Shown here: positions 1 through 6,306 of the stretch, one piece after another
Position numbering within the stretch: position 1 is the first letter of the stretch
How the letters are laid out: each line of letters starts with the position of its first letter
DNA from: Alterirhizorhabdus sp964247265
GTDB lineage: Bacteria; Pseudomonadota; Alphaproteobacteria; Sphingomonadales; Sphingomonadaceae
Direction of reading: 5' to 3'
DNA length: 25,609 bases
Assembly (NCBI GenBank): GCA_964247265.1
Contig: CAXTTS010000021.1
Span: forward strand, 1 to 25,609
Translations under genes and position numbers: made by a program
Notes under the pieces: model-generated
What the model saw: only the letters and a program-made list of their open reading frames with translations
Database searches by the model: none
What the model was told of the DNA's origin: nothing

Positions 1-430
1 CCATGCCGCCAAGCGCCGCATCTACGGCCAGTGGACGTCATCCATCCCGTCCCGTTTCGTGACCGAATTGCCCGGCGAGCATGTCGAGAGCGAAACGACG
101 ATGTCGGGCGGCGAATCGCTGTGGCGGGCGCAGTGGAGCGAGCAGGCCGATCCGTTCGCCCATGTCGCGCGTGGCGCCGGCCGCGGGCCGGGCTGGCAGC
201 GCGCATCGGCGGCGGGGTCGCTCGCCCCGGCCGCCCGGGTGATGGAGGCCCGGACCAGCGCGGCGAGTTTTGCGGCAAAGCCGCGCGGCGACATCGCGAT
301 CGGCCGGCGCGTGTTCCACACGAAGTTCGGCTATGGCACGGTGGCGGAGATCGAGGGCAACAAGCTGGAGATCGATTTCGAGCATAGCGGCCGCAAGCGG
401 GTGCTGGACAGCTTCATCTCGCCCGCCTGA
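1..430 (+). CDS. uvrD: UvrD/PcrA-type DNA helicase II, C-terminal part
   Basis: This is the last ~142 codons of a superfamily 1A 3'-5' DNA helicase that acts in nucleotide-excision and mismatch repair; the start lies left of the window. The reading frame is open from base 2 to the TGA at 428-430. The segment RRIYGQWTSSIPSRF followed by VTELP is characteristic of the helicase C-terminal region. A low-complexity linker follows. The last ~45 residues (VFHTKFGYGTV, then IEGNKLEIDF, then KRVLDSFI) form the Tudor-like fold that in UvrD/PcrA contacts RNA polymerase. The intact Tudor-like end argues the gene is functional. The next gene is convergent, with only 12 bases between the stops. Family assignment is secure; UvrD versus PcrA naming is convention. 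Confidence 0.93.
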   Translation, partial: HAAKRRIYGQWTSSIPSRFVTELPGEHVESETTMSGGESLWRAQWSEQADPFAHVARGAGRGPGWQRASAAGSLAPAARVMEARTSAASFAAKPRGDIAIGRRVFHTKFGYGTVAEIEGNKLEIDFEHSGRKRVLDSFISPA

Positions 431-442
431 GCGGGTGAGCGA

Positions 443-820
443 TCAGACGCTCGAAACGGGCTCGCGCTTGAGCGTGGCCAGGGTGCAGTCGACGTAGCGC
501 GGCTCGGCCGGATCGAACACCGGTTGCACGTCGAAGCGGTCCGTCGTCAGCATCAGGCTGGTCAGCCCGGCGAGCTTGAAGCTGGCGAGCTTCAGTTCGC
601 GCGGCGGCTTGCCCTCCCGTTCCGTCACCACGCCGTCAACGAACGGATCGTCGTGCCGCGTGTAGAGGATGTGCGGGGCGAACTGCATCTCGCTGCGATT
701 ATAGGTGGCGCGGACGCACAGGCGCCGCAGGATCGCTGCTTCGATGATGCCGCCGACAGGGGTGGCCTGCAAAGCGGGCTCGGCGGTAGCGGCGCTCTTG
801 AGGCTCAGGGTTCTGCGCAT
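443..820 (-). CDS. Small uncharacterised protein with a WYL-like core
   Basis: This encodes 125 residues with no signal peptide or membrane segment. I do not recognise a characterised orthologue. Residues ~25-100 follow the spacing of a WYL ligand-sensing domain: a VRATYNR strand, then APHILYTRHDDPFVDGV, then KLASFKLAGLTSL. WYL domains usually sit behind a DNA-binding helix-turn-helix, but none is present here. The start is uncertain. An ATG at 829 is also in frame, but it falls inside a plausible -10 hexamer (828-833). Transcription would then begin at about 820-822, which favours the ATG at 820 as a leaderless start. The gene is divergent from the NYN-LOTUS gene and convergent with uvrD. 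That it is a gene is well supported by conserved-looking composition; the WYL relation is inference. Confidence 0.7.
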   Translation of the reverse strand: MRRTLSLKSAATAEPALQATPVGGIIEAAILRRLCVRATYNRSEMQFAPHILYTRHDDPFVDGVVTEREGKPPRELKLASFKLAGLTSLMLTTDRFDVQPVFDPAEPRYVDCTLATLKREPVSSV

Positions 821-827
821 ATGCTGC

Positions 828-855
828 ATTGCAGCGCAAACGCCGCCAAAGTCAA
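828..855 (-). promoter_or_regulatory. Candidate promoter of the WYL-like gene (possibly leaderless)
   Basis: On the minus strand TTGACT (850-855) is followed after 16 bases by TGCAAT (828-833). The -35 matches the alphaproteobacterial TTGAC core, and the -10 matches TATAAT at 4 of 6 positions. The expected transcription start is at about 820-822, on top of the ATG at 820. Assigned by eye only. Confidence 0.4.
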
Positions 856-892
856 CCCCGCGCCTCGCTAAGTGGCGGCAAATAGGCCATGA

Positions 893-1705
893 GTGGACAT
901 GGCTATCGAACCTCGCGCACCCCGCCTCGCCGTCCTGATCGACGCCGACAACGCTTCGCCCCGCATCGCGACCGGCCTGTTCGAGGAGATCGCGCGCATC
1001 GGCGAGGCGAGCGTGCGGCGCATCTACGGCGACTTTTCCGGCACCCGGCTGAAGGGCTGGGCCGACATATTGCAGACCCACGCGATCATGCCGCACCAGA
1101 ATTTCGCGTATACCGCCGGCAAGAACGCATCGGATATCGCGCTGGTGATCGATGCGATGGACCTGCTGCACAGCGGGCGCTTCGATGGCTTTTGCCTCGT
1201 TTCCTCCGACAGCGACTTCACCCGGCTTGCCGCGCGCATTCGCGAGCAGGGCGTGGACGTGTACGGCTTTGGCGAGCAGAAGACACCGGCCAGCTTTCGA
1301 CAGGCGTGCCGCCGCTTCATCTACACCGAAAACCTGCTGCCCGAGGCGCCGACGCCAAGCGAACCCGAGCGGCCCGATGCGCGGCCCGACTCGGTGAAGC
1401 AGCCGGCCAGTGCCGCCACGCCGCTGATCCGCACCGCCATCTCGCAGCTGGAGGACGAGAATGGCTGGGTGAAGCTGGGCAGCATCGGCCAGCGGCTCGC
1501 CGTGCTGAAATCCGATTTCGATCCGCGCACCTATGGCAGCGCCAAGCTGGTCAATCTGGTCGAGAAAGCGGGCGCGTTCGACGTGCGGCGGAACGACACC
1601 GGCGTTTACGTGCGGGAGCGGCCGGGTAGCGTGGCACAGCCGGAGGGTGCGAAGGCGGCGTCACCCAAGCCGGCGACGACGGCGCGGCCGAAGGCGCGCG
1701 GTTGA
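893..1705 (+). CDS. NYN (LabA/PIN-like) domain protein with C-terminal OST-HTH/LOTUS domain
   Basis: A 270-residue cytoplasmic protein. Residues ~10-150 form a NYN domain, a PIN-like nuclease fold. The acidic residues expected at the metal site are present in LIDADN, in ASDIALVIDAMD and in VSSDSDF. Residues ~175-243 match an OST-HTH/LOTUS winged-helix domain (IRTAISQLEDENGWVKL, then FDPRTYGSAKLVNLVEKAG, then VYVRE). LOTUS domains bind RNA, including G-rich RNA, in characterised members. NYN-LOTUS fusions are widespread in bacteria, usually annotated as putative RNases of unknown target. The frame opens with GTG at 893; ATG at 899 is an equally plausible start. Neither has a strong Shine-Dalgarno sequence. 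The Lys/Ala/Pro-rich tail is probably disordered. Confidence 0.88.
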   Translation: MDMAIEPRAPRLAVLIDADNASPRIATGLFEEIARIGEASVRRIYGDFSGTRLKGWADILQTHAIMPHQNFAYTAGKNASDIALVIDAMDLLHSGRFDGFCLVSSDSDFTRLAARIREQGVDVYGFGEQKTPASFRQACRRFIYTENLLPEAPTPSEPERPDARPDSVKQPASAATPLIRTAISQLEDENGWVKLGSIGQRLAVLKSDFDPRTYGSAKLVNLVEKAGAFDVRRNDTGVYVRERPGSVAQPEGAKAASPKPATTARPKARG

Positions 1706-1759
1706 TGGCTGCGCGACAATCCTCACATCGGGCGGGCACACGCCAAGCATAGCGGGATC

Positions 1760-1933
1760 ATGGTTCATATCACGGCCGCGATCGGCCTCGGCCTGGCCTT
1801 CCTCGTCGAGAGCATCTTCTGGAGCGTCGCGCCGGTGATCGCGGCGGTGCTGGCAGGCGCGCTGGTGCTTGGCGGCGTGGGCTGGGGCATCGTGCGCGCA
1901 CTGCGCGCGCGGCGTGCCCGGCGGCTGCCCTAG
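1760..1933 (+). CDS. Small hydrophobic membrane protein, unknown function
   Basis: A 57-codon reading frame starting at ATG 1760 and ending at TAG 1931-1933. The product has two hydrophobic stretches (about residues 4-20 and 24-45) and ends in an arginine-rich tail (RALRARRARRLP). This suggests a small inner-membrane protein with the tail inside. Third codon positions are strongly G/C, as in neighbouring genes, which supports coding. The Shine-Dalgarno (GCGGGA, directly upstream) is poorly spaced. It lies 54 bases after the NYN-LOTUS gene and could be cotranscribed. Its stop overlaps the stop of nnrD on the other strand, through a shared CTAG. No family recognised. Confidence 0.55.
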   Translation: MVHITAAIGLGLAFLVESIFWSVAPVIAAVLAGALVLGGVGWGIVRALRARRARRLP

Positions 1934-2811
1934 CGGCTCATCAGCGACGGGATTTCCGGCAGAAGCTCGCGGGCAAGGAAGCCCAAGGGGCCGATCCGCT
2001 CGCGCAATCGCCGCCCGGCCTCGCCGTGCAGCCACACGCCCCACCCCGTCGCGACCAGCGGCGCTGCGCCGCGAGCGAGCAGGCCGCCGACGATGCCGGC
2101 CAGCACGTCGCCGGAGCCGCCGGTGCCCAGCCCTACACCGCCACCGGGATAATGCAGCAGCGCGCCGCCCGGAGCGGCTATCACCGTCTCGCCGGATTTC
2201 AGCGCGACGACGGCGCCGCAGCGATCGGCCACGGCGCGAGCGGTGCCGGCGGGATCGGCCGCGATGCTGTCGGCATCCCGGCCGGTGAGTTGCGCCATCT
2301 CGCCATGATGCGGTGTCAGCACCAGCCGGCCGCCATGCCGCAGCAGCGTATCGCGGAGGCGATCAGCGCAGGCAATGGCGGCGGCATCGAGCAGGATCGA
2401 CAGGTCGTCGCGCGGGTCCCCTAGCAGCCCCTCGACGAGATCGGCGGCGCGGTCGCAATCGCCCATGGCGGGGCCGAGGATGAAAGTATCGCAGCGTTCG
2501 AGCGCCTTGAGCAGGCGTGGCAGGGCCGAGGCGGCGATCTCCCCCGCATCGTCGGCCGGCAGGGCGATCGACGCCGCTTCGGGCACCCCGATGCCGAGGT
2601 GCAGCGCGGCGCTCTCTACCGTCGCCATCTGCAGCTTGCCGGCGCCGGTACGCAGCACCGCCTCGCCCGACAGCCGCAGGGCGCCGGGCACCATCTCCGA
2701 CCCGCCGGCCAGCAGGACGCGGCCCTTGCTGTTCTTGTCCGTCCCGTTTTCGTGCACGGGCAATGGGTTGGCGTCGAGCCAGGCTTCGTCAAGGCGGATG
2801 GCGGCGGTCAT
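1930..2811 (-). CDS. nnrD: ADP-dependent (S)-NAD(P)H-hydrate dehydratase
   Basis: This repairs hydrated NADH/NADPH (NADHX/NADPHX) by ADP-dependent dehydration. The 293-residue protein has the ribokinase-like carbohydrate-kinase fold. Landmarks are KGRVLLAGGSEMVPGA near the N-terminus, ILGPAMGD, LVLTPHHGEMAQL, VVALKSGETVIAAPGG and the catalytic/nucleotide-binding GTGGSGDVLAGIVGG. Many bacteria fuse it to the epimerase NnrE; here only the dehydratase is present, so the epimerase must be elsewhere. The ATG at 2811 is chosen because it overlaps the TGA of the upstream phosphatase as ATGA (2808-2811), implying translational coupling. The frame is open further upstream, but that would run into the phosphatase gene. 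Confidence 0.92.
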   Translation of the reverse strand: MTAAIRLDEAWLDANPLPVHENGTDKNSKGRVLLAGGSEMVPGALRLSGEAVLRTGAGKLQMATVESAALHLGIGVPEAASIALPADDAGEIAASALPRLLKALERCDTFILGPAMGDCDRAADLVEGLLGDPRDDLSILLDAAAIACADRLRDTLLRHGGRLVLTPHHGEMAQLTGRDADSIAADPAGTARAVADRCGAVVALKSGETVIAAPGGALLHYPGGGVGLGTGGSGDVLAGIVGGLLARGAAPLVATGWGVWLHGEAGRRLRERIGPLGFLARELLPEIPSLMSR

Positions 2812-3572
2812 CCGCGAGCGGCCACGATCTGATCGGGTGCGCTCGTCACCCCGGCGGCCGCATTCTCCATCGGTGCCGTCACATTGTAGCGGGACAGGAC
2901 GAGGTTGCCGTCCCGCCCCGCCGCCGGATCGAAGTGATATTCGGTGATCGAGCAGTTGGCGACATCGCCTTCGCGGTCGATCTCCAGGATGCGCTGCTCG
3001 TCGAGATTCTCGATCACGTAGCGCATGCACAGCACCACGACCTGATGCGCGACGATCATCACGCGCTTGCCGGCATAATGCAGCGAGACGGTATCCATCA
3101 GCGAGCGCAGGCGGAAGATGACGTCGCACCAGCTCTCGCCACCCGGCGGACGGTGGTAGAATTTGCCGAGGATGCGGCGAAACTCGGCCTGATCGGGGTA
3201 GACCGCGGCGATCCCGGGCGTGGTGAGCCCGTCGAGGATGCCGAACTCCTTTTCACGCAGCCGCTCGTCGGTGCAGATCACCTCATCGGGCGCCGCGCCG
3301 CCATTGTCGCGGAAACGGCGCGCGGTCTGGAGGGCGCGGAGATAGGGCGAGGCCATCAGGATCTCGGGCCGGCCATCCTCATGCCCGCTGGCGAACCAGC
3401 GACCCAGCGCATCGGCCTGCCGCTCACCCAGGGGAGACAGCGGCACGTCGACATCACGACCGGAAATGTCGATCCGCTCCAACCCCTCGGCATGGGCGGC
3501 ATCGCGCGCGACATTGCCGGCGCTTTCGCCGTGACGGACGAGCCAGAGCACGGCGGGCCACCGCGACGACAT
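2808..3572 (-). CDS. Histidine phosphatase (phosphoglycerate mutase-like) family protein
   Basis: A 254-residue cytoplasmic protein of the histidine phosphatase superfamily. The phosphohistidine signature LVRHGES places the acceptor at His14. PLSPLGERQADALG and SPYLRALQTA supply the usual phosphate-contacting arginine region, and IVAHQVVVLC supplies the second catalytic histidine. The substrate cannot be told from sequence; members act on sugar phosphates, nucleotides, phosphoproteins or small metabolites. The start at ATG 3572 gives a family-typical N-terminus 10 residues before the first strand. It is the upstream partner of nnrD in a two-gene coupled unit, which hints at metabolite repair or cofactor housekeeping (inference). 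A ~98-base gap separates it from manC. Confidence 0.88.
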   Translation of the reverse strand: MSSRWPAVLWLVRHGESAGNVARDAAHAEGLERIDISGRDVDVPLSPLGERQADALGRWFASGHEDGRPEILMASPYLRALQTARRFRDNGGAAPDEVICTDERLREKEFGILDGLTTPGIAAVYPDQAEFRRILGKFYHRPPGGESWCDVIFRLRSLMDTVSLHYAGKRVMIVAHQVVVLCMRYVIENLDEQRILEIDREGDVANCSITEYHFDPAAGRDGNLVLSRYNVTAPMENAAAGVTSAPDQIVAARG

Positions 3573-3628
3573 CAGCCCCTAACCCCTTGTTCCGCCATCG
3601 ATCGCACTCCCACATCGGCCAAGAGCAG

Positions 3629-3662
3629 GACGCGCGACCGGGCAAAGGGTTGCCCGGGCGTC
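3629..3662 (-). terminator. GC-rich hairpin after manC, possible terminator
   Basis: The core is a perfect 8-bp stem, CCGGGCAA (3638-3645) and TTGCCCGG (3650-3657), with a 4-base loop. Outer arms GACGC (3629-3633) and GCGTC (3658-3662) extend it across a 4-base bulge. It starts 8 bases beyond the manC stop. No U-tract follows on the minus strand, so intrinsic termination is uncertain; it may instead stabilise the 3' end. Confidence 0.4.
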
Positions 3663-3670
3663 TCCGGTGG

Positions 3671-4753
3671 TCAGGCGGGCCGGTCGAGGGTGACGTGTCC
3701 GTCCTTCTTCAAGGCTTCGACGGCGCGCTTCACCGCCTGGCTGTCGCCGCGCCGCATGATGAGGACGGCATCGCCGGTGGCGATCACGATCAGATCCTTG
3801 ACGCCGACCGCCGCGACGAGCGGGCCGCTGGTGCGGATCAGGCAACCCGACGTATCGATCGCCACGACCTCGCCATGATGGGCGTTGCCGCTATCGTCCT
3901 TGGCCGCCAGTTCGTGCAGCGCATCCCAGCTGCCGACATCGGACCAGCCCATATCCACCGGGGCGACGGCGACCTTCCCCGCTTTCTCCATCACCGCATA
4001 GTCGATTGAATCGGAAGGCGATGCGCCGAAGGCGGCGGCATCGGGGTGGAGGCGCGCGCCATCGCGCGTGCCGGCGGCGATCGATGCGCGCGCCGCCTGG
4101 CCGATGCCGGGCGCGAACTCGTCCAGCGCGGCGAGATAGGCGTCGGCGCGGAACAGGAAGATGCCGCCGTTCCAGGCGTAGCAGCCCTCCGCCAGATAGG
4201 CTTCCGCCGTCGCGCGATCCGGCTTCTCGACGAAGCTCTGCACGCGGCGGACGCCGTGCCCCAGTTCCTCGCCTGTGCGGATATAGCCGTAGCCGGTGTC
4301 CGGCGATTGCGGGGTGATGCCGAAGGTGACGAGCCAGCCGTCGCCGGCCAGCGGCAGGGCGGCGTCGATGGCATCGCGGAAGGCATCGACGTCGGCGATC
4401 ACATGGTCGCTCGGCATCACCAGCAACAGCGTATCGGGCGCGACGGACAGCGCGGCCAAAGCGATGGCGGGCGCGGTGTTGCGCGCCACCGGCTCCAGAA
4501 TCAGCAACGCCGGCGGGGCGTCGACCTCGGCAAGCTGACGCTCGATCTCGTCGGCATGGGCGATGTTGGCGACGACGATCGGCCGGTCGAAGCGCACCGG
4601 ATCGTTCGCCCGGCGCGCCGTAAGCTGAAGCATGGTTTCGGCATCGGTGAGGCTGAGGAGCTGCTTCGGGCGACCGGTGCGGGACAACGGCCACAGGCGG
4701 GTGCCCGATCCCCCGGAGAGGATGACCGGGCTGATCTTCTGCATGCTGTTCAT
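3671..4753 (-). CDS. manC: Mannose-1-phosphate guanylyltransferase (short, monofunctional)
   Basis: This makes GDP-mannose from mannose 1-phosphate and GTP, a donor for exopolysaccharide and lipopolysaccharide. The 360-residue protein has the nucleotidyltransferase P-loop SGGSGTRLWPLSR with the activating lysine in GRPKQLL. It also has VMPSDHVI, GYGYIRTGE, VQSFVEKPD and AWNGGIFLF. It lacks the C-terminal phosphomannose isomerase domain of bifunctional AlgA/ManC, and its end (KDLIVIATGDAVLI) is the short beta-helix tail of the single-function type. The ATG at 4753 is chosen for its GGAG five bases upstream; a GTG at 4792 and an ATG at 4744 are less likely. It is divergent from the sugar-transferase/PrsK/PrsR unit, which fits a shared role in surface polysaccharide. 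Confidence 0.92.
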   Translation of the reverse strand: MNSMQKISPVILSGGSGTRLWPLSRTGRPKQLLSLTDAETMLQLTARRANDPVRFDRPIVVANIAHADEIERQLAEVDAPPALLILEPVARNTAPAIALAALSVAPDTLLLVMPSDHVIADVDAFRDAIDAALPLAGDGWLVTFGITPQSPDTGYGYIRTGEELGHGVRRVQSFVEKPDRATAEAYLAEGCYAWNGGIFLFRADAYLAALDEFAPGIGQAARASIAAGTRDGARLHPDAAAFGASPSDSIDYAVMEKAGKVAVAPVDMGWSDVGSWDALHELAAKDDSGNAHHGEVVAIDTSGCLIRTSGPLVAAVGVKDLIVIATGDAVLIMRRGDSQAVKRAVEALKKDGHVTLDRPA

Positions 4754-4843
4754 CCGCGCTCCATGCGTTTTCACGGGCGCGGCCGTCAACACAGGTTAAG
4801 CGATCGCGCCACAATCGGTTCAGGATTTCTTTGTCAATTTGTC

Positions 4844-4861
4844 CGACAGTGATGAGTGTCG
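4844..4861. promoter_or_regulatory. Inverted repeat between manC and the sugar transferase
   Basis: CGACA (4844-4848) and TGTCG (4857-4861) are inverted arms with 8 bases between. They lie in the 157-base divergent region, about 50 bases before the sugar transferase start. A regulator site is conceivable, but 5-bp arms are common by chance. I found no convincing promoter on either strand here; a TTGACA on the minus strand (4832-4837) lacks a good -10. Confidence 0.2.
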
Positions 4862-4910
4862 AAACTCTTTACGGTCGGTTGCGGCCCAAGGCGCGAGGAT
4901 CTTCGGCGGC

Positions 4911-6299
4911 GTGATACGGCTGTTCAAACACTATATCCCCTATGCCGTGCTGCTGCTCGGCATCGTCGACTTCGCGCTGCTGCTGGTCGCGGCGGAGGCC
5001 GGCTGGCGGATCAAGCTGTGGCAGATCGACGCGCTGCCCGATCCGATCTGGACCAGATTGCCGCAGTTGCTCAGCTTCGCCGTAGCGCTGGAATGCGCGC
5101 TGATCGCGGTGGGCACCTATGGCGACGAGGCGTTGCAGTCGCTGCGATTCGCCGCCGCGCGGCTGCTGGTGGCGGTGTCGCTCGGCGTGATCCTGATCTC
5201 GCTGATGTTCTTTCTGTTCCCCGAACTGACGCTTTGGCGGTCCAATTCGGCCTATGCGATGGGGCTGGCGATTGCCCTGCTGATCCTGGTGCGGGCGGTG
5301 TTCGGCCGGCTGCTCGGGGGCGATTCATTCAAGCGGCGGGTGCTGGTGCTCGGCGCCGGCGCGCGGGCGTCGCGGATCATGGCGTTGGAGCGGCAGGCGG
5401 GCGCCGGCTTCGTCGTGGTGGGCTTCGTCGCTATGAACGACGGGCCGCAGCGCATCGCCCATGCGATCGATCGGGGCGCCATCGAAAGCCTTGGCGATCA
5501 TGTCGTGGCGCTCGGCGCGAGCGAGGTGGTGCTGGCGCTGGACGAACGCCGCAACGCCCTGCCGTTGAAGGACCTGCTGCGGATCAAGACGACCGGCGTC
5601 CACGTCAACGAGATATCGACGTTTCTGGAACGGGAGACAGGCCGCGTCGATCTGGACAGCGTGAACCCTTCGTGGCTGATCTTTTCGGACGGTTTCTCCT
5701 CGGGCCGCCGGCTGTCCAGCATCGCCAAGCGCGCCTTCGATCTCGCCGCCAGTTCGCTGCTGCTGGTGATCGCGGCGCCGGTGATCCTCGTCACGGCGGT
5801 GCTGGTGAAGCTGGAAAGCGAGGGGCCGGCCTTCTTCCGGCAGCAGCGGGTGGGCCTGTACGGCCAGCCATTCTGGATCCCGAAGCTGCGATCGATGCGG
5901 CAGAATGCCGAGGCGCCGGGCACGGCGGTGTGGGCCGAAAAGGACGATCCGCGCATCACCCGCGTCGGCCGGGTGATTCGCAAGATCCGGGTGGACGAGC
6001 TGCCGCAGGTGTGGAGCGTGCTGAAGGGCGAGATGAGCTTCGTCGGCCCACGCCCCGAACGGCCGCAGTTCGTCGCCGAGCTGGAACAGGATCTGAGCTA
6101 TTATGCCGAGCGGCACATGGTGAAGCCCGGCATCACCGGCTGGGCGCAGATCAACTATCCCTATGGCGCCAGCCTGGAGGATGCCCGCCACAAGCTGGAA
6201 TATGATCTCTATTACGCCAAGAACTACACGCCTTTCCTCGACATGCTCATCCTGCTGCAGACGGTGCGGGTGCTGATCTGGCCGGATGGCGTGCGGTGA
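4911..6299 (+). CDS. Undecaprenyl-phosphate sugar phosphotransferase, PEP-CTERM system-associated type
   Basis: This initiates polysaccharide assembly by moving a sugar phosphate from a nucleotide sugar to undecaprenyl phosphate at the inner membrane. The 462-residue protein has four N-terminal membrane helices (to about residue 135), then a Rossmann-like CoA-binding region (RVLVLGAGARASRI). A membrane re-entrant helix precedes the catalytic bacterial sugar transferase domain. That domain has KRAFDLAASSLLLV, FFRQQRVGLYGQPF, KLRSMRQNAE, DELPQVWSVLKGEMSFVGPRPERP and KPGITGWAQINYPYG. The overall form, and its position next to PrsK and PrsR, matches the PEP-CTERM-associated subgroup. GTG at 4911 is chosen because VIRLFKHYIP matches the family's usual start; a TTG at 4839 is also in frame. 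The stop lies 7 bases before prsK. Confidence 0.9.
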   Translation: MIRLFKHYIPYAVLLLGIVDFALLLVAAEAGWRIKLWQIDALPDPIWTRLPQLLSFAVALECALIAVGTYGDEALQSLRFAAARLLVAVSLGVILISLMFFLFPELTLWRSNSAYAMGLAIALLILVRAVFGRLLGGDSFKRRVLVLGAGARASRIMALERQAGAGFVVVGFVAMNDGPQRIAHAIDRGAIESLGDHVVALGASEVVLALDERRNALPLKDLLRIKTTGVHVNEISTFLERETGRVDLDSVNPSWLIFSDGFSSGRRLSSIAKRAFDLAASSLLLVIAAPVILVTAVLVKLESEGPAFFRQQRVGLYGQPFWIPKLRSMRQNAEAPGTAVWAEKDDPRITRVGRVIRKIRVDELPQVWSVLKGEMSFVGPRPERPQFVAELEQDLSYYAERHMVKPGITGWAQINYPYGASLEDARHKLEYDLYYAKNYTPFLDMLILLQTVRVLIWPDGVR

Positions 6300-6306
6300 G
6301 CGCACG

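Noticed and set aside
821..829. ATG at 829 as start of the WYL-like gene
   Set aside because: It sits within the best -10 hexamer and lacks a convincing Shine-Dalgarno; kept only as an alternative.
2517..3878. A 453-codon plus-strand frame opposite nnrD and the phosphatase
   Set aside because: Arg/Pro-rich composition without domains; it overlaps three real genes on the other strand.
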